Counted from the stretch's first letter, positions 1 through 7,103 are shown. The stretch is DNA of 11,442 nt from JBBIRM01 sp037441765 (GCA_037441765.1 JBBIRM010000088.1:1-11442); one strand, 5' to 3'. Translations and numbers: made by a program. The notes: generated by a model not told the origin, from the sequence alone.

Positions 1-259
1 AAATTGCTAACAATCGTTTAAGAAAAAATCTATTCTTTTAAGGGAATTAATCAATAGTGCTAAAACTATAAAAGGTATCCGCTCGAAGGTTTTTTCACCC
101 CACCTCCCCAATCTGAAAATTCGTTTTAAATACTTTTTCAGAAGTCTCATAGCGTTTTTTGACAATCTAAAAGGAATCAGAGAAAATTTCAAGGGATCTC
201 AGAATTTCTAAAAAGTCTATATTCTGCTTTTAAAAGGAAGTAGTTATGAGCCCCGGGGG
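1..259. other. AT-rich stretch without a recognisable gene
   Basis: All plus-strand frames carry many stops. On the minus strand one 61-codon open frame (192 to 7) begins with TTG, has no Shine-Dalgarno sequence and encodes a Lys/Arg- and Phe/Leu-rich peptide that matches no family I recognise. I see no tRNA, no CRISPR and no convincing terminator for hutH. A 6-bp inverted repeat (CAGAAT at 200-205, ATTCTG at 221-226) with a long loop is too weak to call. The region may be decayed sequence upstream of the TRAP fragment at 260-355. Confidence 0.5.
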
Positions 260-355
260 ATGATTGACTTTATGATTCTTCAGTTGGTCGGGCTGAGGTT
301 TGTCTTCTTCTTCCCACAGATAGCCCTCTGGCTTCCTAATTTACTATTCAGTTAA
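260..355 (+). pseudogene. C-terminal fragment of a TRAP transporter large permease (DctM-like), remnant
   Basis: This plus-strand frame encodes 31 residues ending in TAA at 353-355. Its last part, with FPQIALWLPNLL near the end, looks like the extreme C-terminus of DctM/TRAP large permeases, which typically close with a hydrophobic helix followed by a 'FP..(A/S)LWLP' motif. DctM is the roughly 430-residue, 12-13-helix membrane subunit of binding-protein-dependent secondary transporters for C4-dicarboxylates and other organic acids. Only the tail survives: the same frame is open for about 16 codons further upstream (TAA at 209-211), but those codons do not look like DctM, and no other upstream frame does. 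The fragment converges on hutH, ending 11 bp short of the hutH stop codon. Read as a deletion remnant. Family assignment is from memory of the motif and the fragment is short, so chance similarity is possible. Confidence 0.45.
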
Positions 356-366
356 TGGGTGCCCCA

Positions 367-1896
367 TCAATCCAGTCGGCCTGTCACTTTTTCAACTCTC
401 CTTAGAAGCTCACCAGATTCAATGAGGAATTTAATTCTTTTAATGTCCTCACTGAATCTTCTATCACTTCTAATTGGAGGAACCCTTTCTCGGACCACCT
501 GATAAGCCTCTTTTACACCGATACCTGGCTGAAGGGGAAGAAGAAATTCCAAACCCTGTATGGCACAAAGTAGTTCCATGGCTAAGATATTTTCGACATT
601 TCTAACAATCTCCATTCCTTTCCTCGCAGAAATCGTTCCCATGGATACGTGGTCTTCTTTATCGGCTGAGGTTGGAATTGAGTCCACGCTTGCTGGATGG
701 GCCAGAACCTTATTCTCTGAGGTCAGTGAGGCAGCGCTTACCTGAACCATCATCAATCCCGAATGGAGTCCTCCTTTTTTAGTAAGAAATGGAGGAAGGC
801 CGGAGAGGGCTGGATTTATCAGTTTCTCTATCCTTCTTTCGGAGATCGCGCCCAGCTCAGAGACAACAATTCCTAAAAAATCGAGTGCAAAGGCAACAGG
901 CTCCCCATGAAAATTTCCACAATTAAGGATCTTTCCTTTTTCTGCAAAGATAAGAGGGTTATCGGTTGCAGAATTGACCTCTATCTCTAAGATCTTCCGG
1001 ACAAAGTTAAGGCCATCCCTTACAGCCCCGTGAACTTGAGGGATACAGCGAAGTGAGTAAGCATCCTGAATCTTTGGACAGAATTTATGTGACTGAGCGA
1101 TTTCACTATCACGATCCAATCTCTGGAAATTCTTTGAGACCGCAAGTTGACCTGGGAAGGGACGAACCTTCTGAATATCGAGATCGAATGCACTAAGAGT
1201 TCCCTTTAATGCTTCTAAGGTGCAGGCCCCCGTAATGTCTGCCACCTTGCAGAGTCGCTCTGCACGGAGAAGGGCAAGTAAACCAACAGCAGTCATCACC
1301 TGAGTTCCATTTATCAGCGCAAGCCCCTCCTTTGCCTTGAGGAGAAAGGGTGATAGCCCTGCCCTTAGCATTGCTTTTTTACCAGACATTCTCTTTCCAT
1401 TGAACAACGCCTCTCCTTCACCCATCAATACTGATGCAAGATGGGCCAGAGGAGCAAGATCGCCACTTGCTCCAACAGATCCCTTTTCAGGGATGAGAGG
1501 ATGAACGCCTCTATTGAGCATCTCCAAAAGGGTCTTTATTAGTTCAATCCTGACACCTGAATAACCCATGGCAAGGACATTGGCCCTCAAAAGCATGATG
1601 GCACGGGTGGTCACTTCATCGAAGTAAGGGCCAACGCCCACAGAATGGCTTCGAAGAAGATTTCTCTGAAGCGCCTCGATCTGTGAAGAACCAATCAACT
1701 TATCTGAAAGCAATCCAAATCCTGTGGTCACTCCATAAATCTTCTCACCTTTACTCAGTGCCTTCTCAACAAACTCCCTTGAATGTTTAACCTTCTTAGA
1801 CACAGAGGGAGAAATTTTAACCTTTGCCCTTCCCTTTGCGACCTCCTCAACCTCATCTAAGGTGAGATGTTCTCCATCAATGAGTATATTTTTCAT
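367..1896 (-). CDS. hutH: Histidine ammonia-lyase (histidase)
   Basis: Non-oxidative deamination of L-histidine to trans-urocanate and ammonia in the cytoplasm, first step of the Hut pathway. The 509-residue product has the normal bacterial length. The Ala143-Ser144-Gly145 triad in GSVGASGDLAPL cyclises to the MIO electrophile. Other active-site signatures are present: Tyr54 in IYGVTTGFG, NGTQ at 196-199, Tyr280 and Arg283 in YSLRCIPQVHGA, Phe329 in GNFHGEP, and Glu414 in ADKEDHVSMG. Glu414, with His84 in RSHSVG, favours histidine over phenylalanine or tyrosine, where the lyases usually carry Gln at the Glu414 position. The ATG start at 1896 gives the expected N-terminus (KNILIDGEHLTL); the ribosome site upstream is weak (AGGG about 12 nt away), suggesting translation helped by the preceding hutU, whose stop lies 35 nt upstream. 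It is the last gene of the visible operon; no clear terminator follows. Confidence 0.97.
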   Translation of the reverse strand: MKNILIDGEHLTLDEVEEVAKGRAKVKISPSVSKKVKHSREFVEKALSKGEKIYGVTTGFGLLSDKLIGSSQIEALQRNLLRSHSVGVGPYFDEVTTRAIMLLRANVLAMGYSGVRIELIKTLLEMLNRGVHPLIPEKGSVGASGDLAPLAHLASVLMGEGEALFNGKRMSGKKAMLRAGLSPFLLKAKEGLALINGTQVMTAVGLLALLRAERLCKVADITGACTLEALKGTLSAFDLDIQKVRPFPGQLAVSKNFQRLDRDSEIAQSHKFCPKIQDAYSLRCIPQVHGAVRDGLNFVRKILEIEVNSATDNPLIFAEKGKILNCGNFHGEPVAFALDFLGIVVSELGAISERRIEKLINPALSGLPPFLTKKGGLHSGLMMVQVSAASLTSENKVLAHPASVDSIPTSADKEDHVSMGTISARKGMEIVRNVENILAMELLCAIQGLEFLLPLQPGIGVKEAYQVVRERVPPIRSDRRFSEDIKRIKFLIESGELLRRVEKVTGRLD

Positions 1897-1931
1897 AGTA
1901 ATTGATTACCCTAAAAAATCTCCCAACCTCT

Positions 1932-3644
1932 TTATCGTTGATAGATCGTCACTCCTGGGATTTTAATCCCTTTCTCTTTTGCGGTCTGGATGGCCTCCTC
2001 GTATCCAGCATCTGTATGTCGCATCACCCCTGTCCCTGGATCAGTGGTCAATACCCTTATAAGCCTTCTCTCCGCATCCTTTGTCCCATCCGCAACAACC
2101 ACCATTCCTGCATGGATGGAATATCCTATCCCCACTCCACCTCCGTGATGGACAGATACCCATGTGGCACCTGCAGCGGTATTGAGCAGGGCATTTAGAA
2201 TCGGCCAATCCGCAATGGCATCGCTTCCATCCTTCATCCCCTCTGTCTCACGATAAGGGGAGGCCACAGATCCACTATCCAGATGGTCCCTTCCAATCAC
2301 AATCGGTGCCTTCAACTTCTTTCTTGCGACCATATCATTAAAAACCTTTCCAATCCTCGCCCTCTGACCGTATCCAAGCCAGCAGATCCTTGCTGGAAGC
2401 CCCTGAAACTTGACCTTCTCCCTCGCCAATCGAATCCATCTCGTTAGAGAAACATCATCAGGAAATTCTTTTAAAATCGCATCGTCTGTCTTATAAATAT
2501 CTTCAGGATCTCCAGATAAAGCAGCCCAACGGAAAGGCCCCTTCCCCTCGCAGAAAAGAGGTCGAATAAAGGCAGGGACAAACCCAGGATAGTTGAAGGC
2601 CTCTTTAACCCCTGCCTCAAAGGCCTGGGCACGGAGGTTATTCCCATAATCGAAGACGATCGATCCCTTCTTCTGGAGTTCAAGCATTGCCCGGACATGG
2701 ATTGCCATTGATTCCATTGCCCTCCGGATATACTCCTTGGGATTAGTCCTTCTAAGTTCGAGGGCCTCTTCAAGGCTTAATCCTGCAGGGATATATCCAT
2801 TTAATGCATCGTGAGCAGAGGTTTGATCTGTAACCAGGTCTGGAACAATTCCTTGCCTCACAATCTCCGGATGGATCTCTGCAGCATTCCCCACAAGACC
2901 AATAGATTTTGGAATCCCCTTCTCTTTTGCACTGAGGGCCATGATCAGGACATCTTCGAGATTATCGGTCATCACATCGAGGTAACCAGTTTCCAGACGC
3001 CTTTTAATTCTGTTCGGGTCAACTTCCACACCCAAAAAGACTCCCTCGTTCATAGTGGCTGCAAGAGGCTGGGCCCCTCCCATCCCTCCAAGCCCTGCAG
3101 AAAGAATCAGCCTCCCCTTTAACGAACCCCCAAAATGTTTCCTCCCCGCAGAGGCAAAGGTCTCATAGGTTCCCTGAAGAATTCCTTGAGTCCCAATATA
3201 TATCCAACTTCCAGCGGTCATCTGACCATACATCGTGAGTCCAAGTTCCTCCAACTCTCGAAACTTCTCCCAGTTGGCCCAGTTGGGAACAAGCATCGAA
3301 TTGGAAATCAAGACTCTGGGGGCATCCTTATGCGTTTTAAAGATTCCAACGGGCTTACCCGATTGAACCAGCAGGGTTTCATCCTCCTCTAAATTTTTCA
3401 AACATTTCACCAATAGGTGGTATGCCTCCCAGTTTCGGGCGGCCTTCCCCGCACCTCCATAGACAATCAGGTCTGCGGGCTTCTCTGCCACTTCTGGGTC
3501 AAGATTGTTCATCAGCATTCGTAATGCTGCCTCAGTCTGCCAACTCTTGCAGGTCTTTTTTGACCCTCGGGGGGCTTTAATCCCAATTTGAACGCCTGTC
3601 AGGGTTTCCACCTTCTCTTTGAGTTTAACTTTTTTCTTCTCCAT
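1932..3644 (-). CDS. hutU: Urocanate hydratase (urocanase)
   Basis: Adds water to urocanate to give 4-imidazolone-5-propionate, using tightly bound NAD+ as an electrophile; cytoplasmic, second step of histidine degradation. The 570-residue product is slightly longer than the usual 550-560 because of a Lys/Glu-rich N-terminus. Family blocks are all present: YGGAGKAARN (62-71), the Rossmann-type GLGGMGGAQ (184-192), the conserved catalytic-region Cys421 in RICWLGYG, IVIGRDHLDSGSVASP (448-463), and VHHGGGVGIGYSIHAG (498-513). No frameshift or missing block. The ATG at 3644 is supported by a good Shine-Dalgarno AAGGGGAGA (3656-3648). It sits 173 nt after livF and 35 nt before hutH, with its own strong sigma-70-like promoter at 3733-3705, so hutU-hutH can form a transcription unit separate from the transporter. 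Confidence 0.97.
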   Translation of the reverse strand: MEKKKVKLKEKVETLTGVQIGIKAPRGSKKTCKSWQTEAALRMLMNNLDPEVAEKPADLIVYGGAGKAARNWEAYHLLVKCLKNLEEDETLLVQSGKPVGIFKTHKDAPRVLISNSMLVPNWANWEKFRELEELGLTMYGQMTAGSWIYIGTQGILQGTYETFASAGRKHFGGSLKGRLILSAGLGGMGGAQPLAATMNEGVFLGVEVDPNRIKRRLETGYLDVMTDNLEDVLIMALSAKEKGIPKSIGLVGNAAEIHPEIVRQGIVPDLVTDQTSAHDALNGYIPAGLSLEEALELRRTNPKEYIRRAMESMAIHVRAMLELQKKGSIVFDYGNNLRAQAFEAGVKEAFNYPGFVPAFIRPLFCEGKGPFRWAALSGDPEDIYKTDDAILKEFPDDVSLTRWIRLAREKVKFQGLPARICWLGYGQRARIGKVFNDMVARKKLKAPIVIGRDHLDSGSVASPYRETEGMKDGSDAIADWPILNALLNTAAGATWVSVHHGGGVGIGYSIHAGMVVVADGTKDAERRLIRVLTTDPGTGVMRHTDAGYEEAIQTAKEKGIKIPGVTIYQR

Positions 3645-3704
3645 ATCTCTCCCCTTAACATTAATTTTTACCTGTCATCCGCTTACCCCAAAAATGACTG
3701 AAAA

Positions 3705-3724
3705 ATTATATACTGGAATATAAT
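3705..3724. promoter_or_regulatory. Inverted repeat overlapping the hutU -10 box, candidate operator
   Basis: ATTATAT (3705-3711) and ATATAAT (3718-3724) form a perfect 7-bp inverted repeat separated by ACTGGA. It covers the -10 hexamer and most of the spacer of the hutU promoter. A second perfect palindrome, AAAATATTTT at 3731-3740, touches the -35 box. Such placement suits a repressor site, but both are AT-rich and could reflect only the composition of a promoter. No regulator gene is present in the window. Confidence 0.3.
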
Positions 3725-3733
3725 CGATGTAAA
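3705..3733 (-). promoter_or_regulatory. Sigma-70-type promoter for hutU-hutH
   Basis: On the minus strand a -35 box TTTACA (3733-3728) is followed by an exact 17-nt spacer (3727-3711) and a perfect -10 box TATAAT (3710-3705). That is 11 of 12 consensus positions with optimal spacing. The predicted transcription start is near 3698, giving a leader of about 54 nt that ends in the hutU Shine-Dalgarno. It is the best promoter-like sequence I found in the window and it lies exactly where hutUH needs one. Confidence 0.75.
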
Positions 3734-3780
3734 ATATTTTGGGAAGATATCAGGTATTTAAGGTTATCTAATCTAAATCT

Positions 3781-3810
3781 TGTAGGAATAGATTATAATC
3801 TGTCCCTACA
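3781..3810. repeat. 30-bp palindrome in the livF-hutU gap, REP-like
   Basis: The plus-strand arms TGTAGG (3781-3786) and CCTACA (3805-3810) flank an inner perfect palindrome AGATTATAATCT (3790-3801); only the two base-pair positions at 3787/3804 and 3789/3802 break the symmetry. It begins 8 nt beyond the livF stop. There is no T-run after it in the minus direction, so it is not a standard intrinsic terminator. Its ends (GTAGG...CCTAC) resemble those of the 7075-7103 hairpin, suggesting that both derive from one dispersed palindromic repeat family. It could also act as a 3' stabiliser of the liv mRNA or as a protein-binding site about 90 bp upstream of the hutU transcription start. Confidence 0.5.
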
Positions 3811-3817
3811 ATTCTGA

Positions 3818-4525
3818 TCATCTCCCTCCCAGGTAGGCCTTTTTTACCTGAGGATTTGTGGCAAGATGTTGACTCTCTCCACTTAAGACAATCTCTCCTG
3901 TTTCGAGGACATAGCCCCTATCAGCGGTAGCGAGGGCTTTTCGTGCATTCTGCTCCACTAAAAGAATGGTCACCCTTTGCCTGTGAAGATTCTCAATCAC
4001 CCTGAATGTCTCCTCAACATAGATTGGCATCAATCCCAGGGAAATTTCGTCCATCAGGATCACCCTCGGTCGAGACATCAACGCCCTGGCAATGGCAAGC
4101 ATCTGTTGCTCTCCACCACTTAGGGTCTTTCCTACCTGGTTCTTTCTTTCTTTGAGGATCGGGAATAATCCAAACACTTCTTCCATGCCCTCCTGAATAA
4201 CCTTCCGCTCCGTCTGAGTGTAAGCCCCCATTAGCAGATTTTCAGCCACTGTGAGGTCTGGAAAGATCTTTCTTCCTTCAGGAACAAGGCTGATACCAAG
4301 TCTGGCTCGATAATGTGAGGGCCGGGAAGTGATATTCTCTCCCTGAAATAAAATCTCCCCCTTTCTGCACCTCACTAACCCCATGACTGCACGAAGGGTT
4401 GTACTCTTACCCGCTCCATTTGCCCCGATAATAGTGACCAGTTCTCCCTCCTCCACCTTGAAACTAATACCTTTGATGGCGAGAAACTCTCCGTAAGAGA
4501 CTTCGATCTCCCGCACTTCTAACAT
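3818..4525 (-). CDS. livF: Branched-chain-type amino acid ABC transporter, ATPase LivF
   Basis: One of two cytoplasmic ATPases that energise the LivHM permease. The 235-residue product has Walker A GANGAGKST (34-42), the ABC signature LSGGEQQ (135-141), Walker B VILMDE with catalytic Glu160, and the LivF-type VEQN switch (190-193), where Gln replaces the usual His as in most LivF proteins. After Walker B the sequence is DEISLGLMP rather than the common DEPSLGLAP, so the D-loop-proximal Pro is Ile. The frame is open upstream to 4630, but that extension overlaps livG; the ATG at 4525 gives the standard LivF start (MLEVREIEVSYG) and has a perfect AGGAGG six nt ahead. It begins 19 nt after the livG stop and is the last transporter gene, 173 nt before hutU. 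Confidence 0.95.
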   Translation of the reverse strand: MLEVREIEVSYGEFLAIKGISFKVEEGELVTIIGANGAGKSTTLRAVMGLVRCRKGEILFQGENITSRPSHYRARLGISLVPEGRKIFPDLTVAENLLMGAYTQTERKVIQEGMEEVFGLFPILKERKNQVGKTLSGGEQQMLAIARALMSRPRVILMDEISLGLMPIYVEETFRVIENLHRQRVTILLVEQNARKALATADRGYVLETGEIVLSGESQHLATNPQVKKAYLGGR

Positions 4526-4531
4526 CTCAGG

Positions 4532-4537
4532 CCTCCT
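4532..4537 (-). promoter_or_regulatory. Shine-Dalgarno site fixing the livF start
   Basis: AGGAGG on the minus strand, six nt before the ATG at 4525. It rules out the longer upstream frame, which would overlap the end of livG. Confidence 0.85.
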
Positions 4538-4544
4538 CTTTAGG

Positions 4545-5288
4545 TTATTCCGACTTCCCGAGATAAGCCTCGATGACCCTTGGGTTTGAACGAATCTCTT
4601 CAGGTGTACCTTCAGCGATCTTGATCCCATGGTCTAAAACGATAATCCGCCTGCATAGATCCATCACAACATGCATGTTGTGTTCTATGAGAAGAACCCC
4701 GATACCCTGTTGGCTCACCTGACGGATGAGATCCATTAACTGTCTCGATTCCTCGAACCTTAATCCAGCAGAGGGTTCATCGAGAAGCAGGAGATTGGGT
4801 TTAAGGGCAAGAGCACGGGCGATCTCAAGTCGCTTTTTAAAGCCGAGAGGAAGATTTTTTGCAATCTGCTTGGCATAAGGCCGAAGACCTGATCGTTCGA
4901 TTAAACGGTGAACCTCCGCCAAAATTTCTGGTTGTCGAAATGGATAGGTGGATTTTATAAGGGATGGATAGAATTGGTGTCCAAAGGCTACAAGGACATT
5001 TGTCTCCACATCTAAGTTCTGAAAGGGCCTAACGATTTGAAATGTGCGACCAATCCCCAGATGGCTGATCTCGTGAGGTTTTAATCCTGAGATGGACCTT
5101 CCCTGAAAGAGAATCTCCCCGCCTGAGGAAGGATAGATCCCTGAGATAAGATTGAAAAGGGTTGTCTTACCTGCTCCATTTGGGCCGATGATTCCGAGAA
5201 TCTCTCCACCTTCCGTTGTAAAACTAACTCCATCTAAGGCACGAAGGCCATCGAACTCTTTGCTAAGATTTTTTACCTCAAGCAACAT
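4545..5288 (-). CDS. livG: Branched-chain-type amino acid ABC transporter, ATPase LivG
   Basis: Partner ATPase of LivF on the cytoplasmic face of the importer. In the 247-residue product I see Walker A GPNGAGKT (35-42), the Q-loop in GRTFQ (80-84, Gln84), Walker B LLLLDEP (166-172, Glu171 catalytic) and the switch histidine His203 in IEHNM. The ABC signature is degenerate: LPLGFKKRLEIARAL (146-160), with only the Leu and central Gly of LSGGQ kept. LivG proteins commonly carry a loose signature of this kind, so activity is still expected. The usual PAAGLNP after Walker B reads PSAGLRFEE. The ATG at 5288 lies 6 nt after the livM stop; the only Shine-Dalgarno-like sequence (GAGAG) lies within the end of livM, which points to translational coupling. 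Confidence 0.95.
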   Translation of the reverse strand: MLLEVKNLSKEFDGLRALDGVSFTTEGGEILGIIGPNGAGKTTLFNLISGIYPSSGGEILFQGRSISGLKPHEISHLGIGRTFQIVRPFQNLDVETNVLVAFGHQFYPSLIKSTYPFRQPEILAEVHRLIERSGLRPYAKQIAKNLPLGFKKRLEIARALALKPNLLLLDEPSAGLRFEESRQLMDLIRQVSQQGIGVLLIEHNMHVVMDLCRRIIVLDHGIKIAEGTPEEIRSNPRVIEAYLGKSE

Positions 5289-5294
5289 CCCAAT

Positions 5295-6200
5295 TTACTC
5301 TCTGGCACTGGTTTGAAAGGCAGGGCGCCTGAATAGGTTGACGAGAAATGACTCTGCTCCTAAGAGGCCACCTGGTTGAAAGCGCATCATCGCAAGGAGC
5401 AAAACTCCGTATATCAGAGTCCGATATTCCATAATGGGCCGGAAGATTTCAGGAAGAATTCCAAGGATAATTGCACCCACGAGAGGACCCCAGCGCGTCC
5501 CAATCCCGCCGAAGACCACCATAGAAAGGATTACAATGGATTGCCCAAAGCCAAAGTTCTGTGGCATGATAAAGGTTAAAAAGTGGGCATAAAATCCACC
5601 TGCAAGTCCAGCGATTGCGCTACCCATAATAAATGCCAGGACTTTAAAACGAACAACATCCACTCCCATGGTCTCCGCAGCCTGTTCATCTTCTCGAATG
5701 GAGTCCCAGGCGAGTCCAATCCATGAACGGCCAAGCCAGTAATCCAATAAAAGCAGTCCCACAAATACAAGCATAATTAGAACAAAATATTCGGGTTTTG
5801 TCATCTCCCTCCCGAGCCATCTGGGAAGACTGATACCTCCAATCCCCATGGCCCCACCGAAGAATGGTATGTAAAGGAAAACTGCTTCTATAACAAAATT
5901 TATTCCCATGGTGGTGATGGCCAGAAAGTCATCCCTAACCCGCAGACAGGGGATACCGAGAATGGCTCCAATGAGACCTGCTACTAATCCTGCCATAGGG
6001 ACATCGATCCAGAAGGGAAGGCCAGCCCTTGTATAGATAATGGCCGAGGTGTAGGCACCAATGCCAAAGAAGGCAGCATGACCGAGGGAGATCTGGCCAG
6101 CACGACCCGTGATTATGTTAAGACTATGGGCCAGGATGACATAGATGAGAACTGTGATTAGGACTGTAATCAAGTATCCGCTGATCATATTTTTAATCAT
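5295..6200 (-). CDS. livM: Branched-chain-type amino acid ABC transporter, permease LivM
   Basis: Inner-membrane permease that pairs with LivH to form the translocation path. The 301-residue protein is strongly hydrophobic, with roughly eight to ten membrane helices. Family marks are the N-terminal block TGRAGQISLGHAAFFGIGAY (31-50), the cytoplasmic coupling loop AWDSIREDEQAAETMGV (164-180) that contacts the ATPases, and FGGIGTRWGPLVGA (230-243) followed by the C-terminal FQPGGLLG (274-281). The length is typical for short LivM forms; the E. coli protein has an N-terminal extension. The ATG at 6200 overlaps the livH stop by one base (TGATG), with AAAGG a few nt upstream, the usual coupled arrangement. 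A second in-frame ATG four codons later is a minor alternative start. Confidence 0.95.
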   Translation of the reverse strand: MIKNMISGYLITVLITVLIYVILAHSLNIITGRAGQISLGHAAFFGIGAYTSAIIYTRAGLPFWIDVPMAGLVAGLIGAILGIPCLRVRDDFLAITTMGINFVIEAVFLYIPFFGGAMGIGGISLPRWLGREMTKPEYFVLIMLVFVGLLLLDYWLGRSWIGLAWDSIREDEQAAETMGVDVVRFKVLAFIMGSAIAGLAGGFYAHFLTFIMPQNFGFGQSIVILSMVVFGGIGTRWGPLVGAIILGILPEIFRPIMEYRTLIYGVLLLAMMRFQPGGLLGAESFLVNLFRRPAFQTSARE

Positions 6201-7057
6201 CAGGCCTTTCCTAATAATCCATAAGGCCTAAACATCAATACTAAAATCATGGCCACGAAAGCCACCGCGTCTCTTGGAAAAGGAATTGCAAGGACCCCTA
6301 TGAAAAATGTTTCAACCAATCCAACAATGATTGATGCCAGCACTGTCCCAGGTATATTTCCAAGCCCTCCTAAGACAACAATTGCCAGAGCCTTATAGGC
6401 AGGGATGCTACCCATCGTGGGCCAAACCTGATTATCATAGACTCCAATCAATACCCCTGCTGCTCCAGCCATTGCCGAACCTATAAGAAAGTTAACTGCA
6501 ATGATCGCCTTCACATTCACCCCGAAGGAAGAGGTTGTCTCAGCATCCTGAGCACATGCCCTCATTGCAAGGCCTGTCCGTGATTTTGTAAGAAAGGTCC
6601 ATAAAAAAATCAGGGTGCCGAAGGTAACCAGGAGGATCAGAATTTGAGTTTCTGTTAGACGAAAAGGCCCAATTGAAAGATCCCCTAATCCCACTGTGGC
6701 ATTGTAGGCAATGGTATGAGGGCCTGCCACAATCCGAAAGGCCTCCTCCATGGCAGTGAAGAGACCAATGGAAACAATTAGTGGAGCAATCCGGGGCAAA
6801 TGTAGCAAGGGAGCGTATAAGAATCGCTCAACGAGGTATCCTGTTAGAGCAGAACCTGCCATCCCGATGAACAATGAGACCCAGAAGTCCCCAACAAGAC
6901 GAAATGAAAAGAGGCCAATATAAGCCCCGAGGGCATAAATCCCTGCATGTGCCACATGGAGAATCTTCAATATTCCATAGACCATTGTCAGCCCAAGGGA
7001 GATCAGGGCATAAACACTTCCAATGGCAATTCCATTTGCGAGTTGTTGCCAGAGCAT
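6200..7057 (-). CDS. livH: Branched-chain-type amino acid ABC transporter, permease LivH
   Basis: Second inner-membrane permease of the importer. From the ATG at 7057 the product is 285 residues and starts MLWQQLANGIAIGSVYAL, the standard LivH opening; GLTMVYGILKILHVAHAG (22-39) and YALGAYIGLF (41-50) follow. The coupling loop is TGLAMRACAQDAETTSSFGV (161-180) and the protein ends in the family's FRPYGLLG (276-283). A longer form starting with GTG at 7096 would add 13 unremarkable residues, but that codon lies inside the hairpin at 7075-7103 and directly abuts its only purine-rich tract. The ATG at 7057 lacks a clear Shine-Dalgarno, so the start is not settled. Its stop overlaps the livM start by one base; livK ends 51 nt upstream of the ATG chosen here. 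Confidence 0.92.
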   Translation of the reverse strand: MLWQQLANGIAIGSVYALISLGLTMVYGILKILHVAHAGIYALGAYIGLFSFRLVGDFWVSLFIGMAGSALTGYLVERFLYAPLLHLPRIAPLIVSIGLFTAMEEAFRIVAGPHTIAYNATVGLGDLSIGPFRLTETQILILLVTFGTLIFLWTFLTKSRTGLAMRACAQDAETTSSFGVNVKAIIAVNFLIGSAMAGAAGVLIGVYDNQVWPTMGSIPAYKALAIVVLGGLGNIPGTVLASIIVGLVETFFIGVLAIPFPRDAVAFVAMILVLMFRPYGLLGKA

Positions 7058-7074
7058 AGATTCAATTAGATTGA

Positions 7075-7103
7075 GTAGGGGATGGTTTGAAACCACCCCC
7101 TAC
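7075..7103 (-). repeat. 29-nt hairpin between livK and livH, REP-like palindrome
   Basis: Plus strand GTAGGGG (7075-7081) pairs with CCCCTAC (7097-7103), and the inside TGGTTT/AAACCA (7083-7088, 7090-7095) continues the stem. The single A-C mismatch on the plus strand becomes a G-U pair in minus-strand RNA, so the liv transcript can fold into an almost unbroken helix with a very small loop. No T-run follows. It starts 5 nt after the livK stop. Likely effects are protection of the livK mRNA 3' end and partial attenuation into livHMGF, giving more binding protein than permease. The GTAGGGG...CCCCTAC design suggests a dispersed repeat family shared with 3781-3810. Confidence 0.75.

Noticed and set aside
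7..192. 61-residue minus-strand open frame downstream of hutH
   Set aside because: It starts with TTG, has no Shine-Dalgarno, the composition simply mirrors AT-rich DNA, and no family resemblance is visible. An internal ATG does not improve it.
3694..3724. Divergent plus-strand promoter using the TATAAT at 3719-3724
   Set aside because: The -35 match is poor with a 19-nt spacer, and there is no plus-strand gene downstream; the TATAAT arises from the inverted repeat.
4526..4630. Longer livF reading frame with 35 extra N-terminal residues
   Set aside because: It overlaps the end of livG, while a perfect AGGAGG precedes the ATG at 4525 and that start gives the standard LivF N-terminus.
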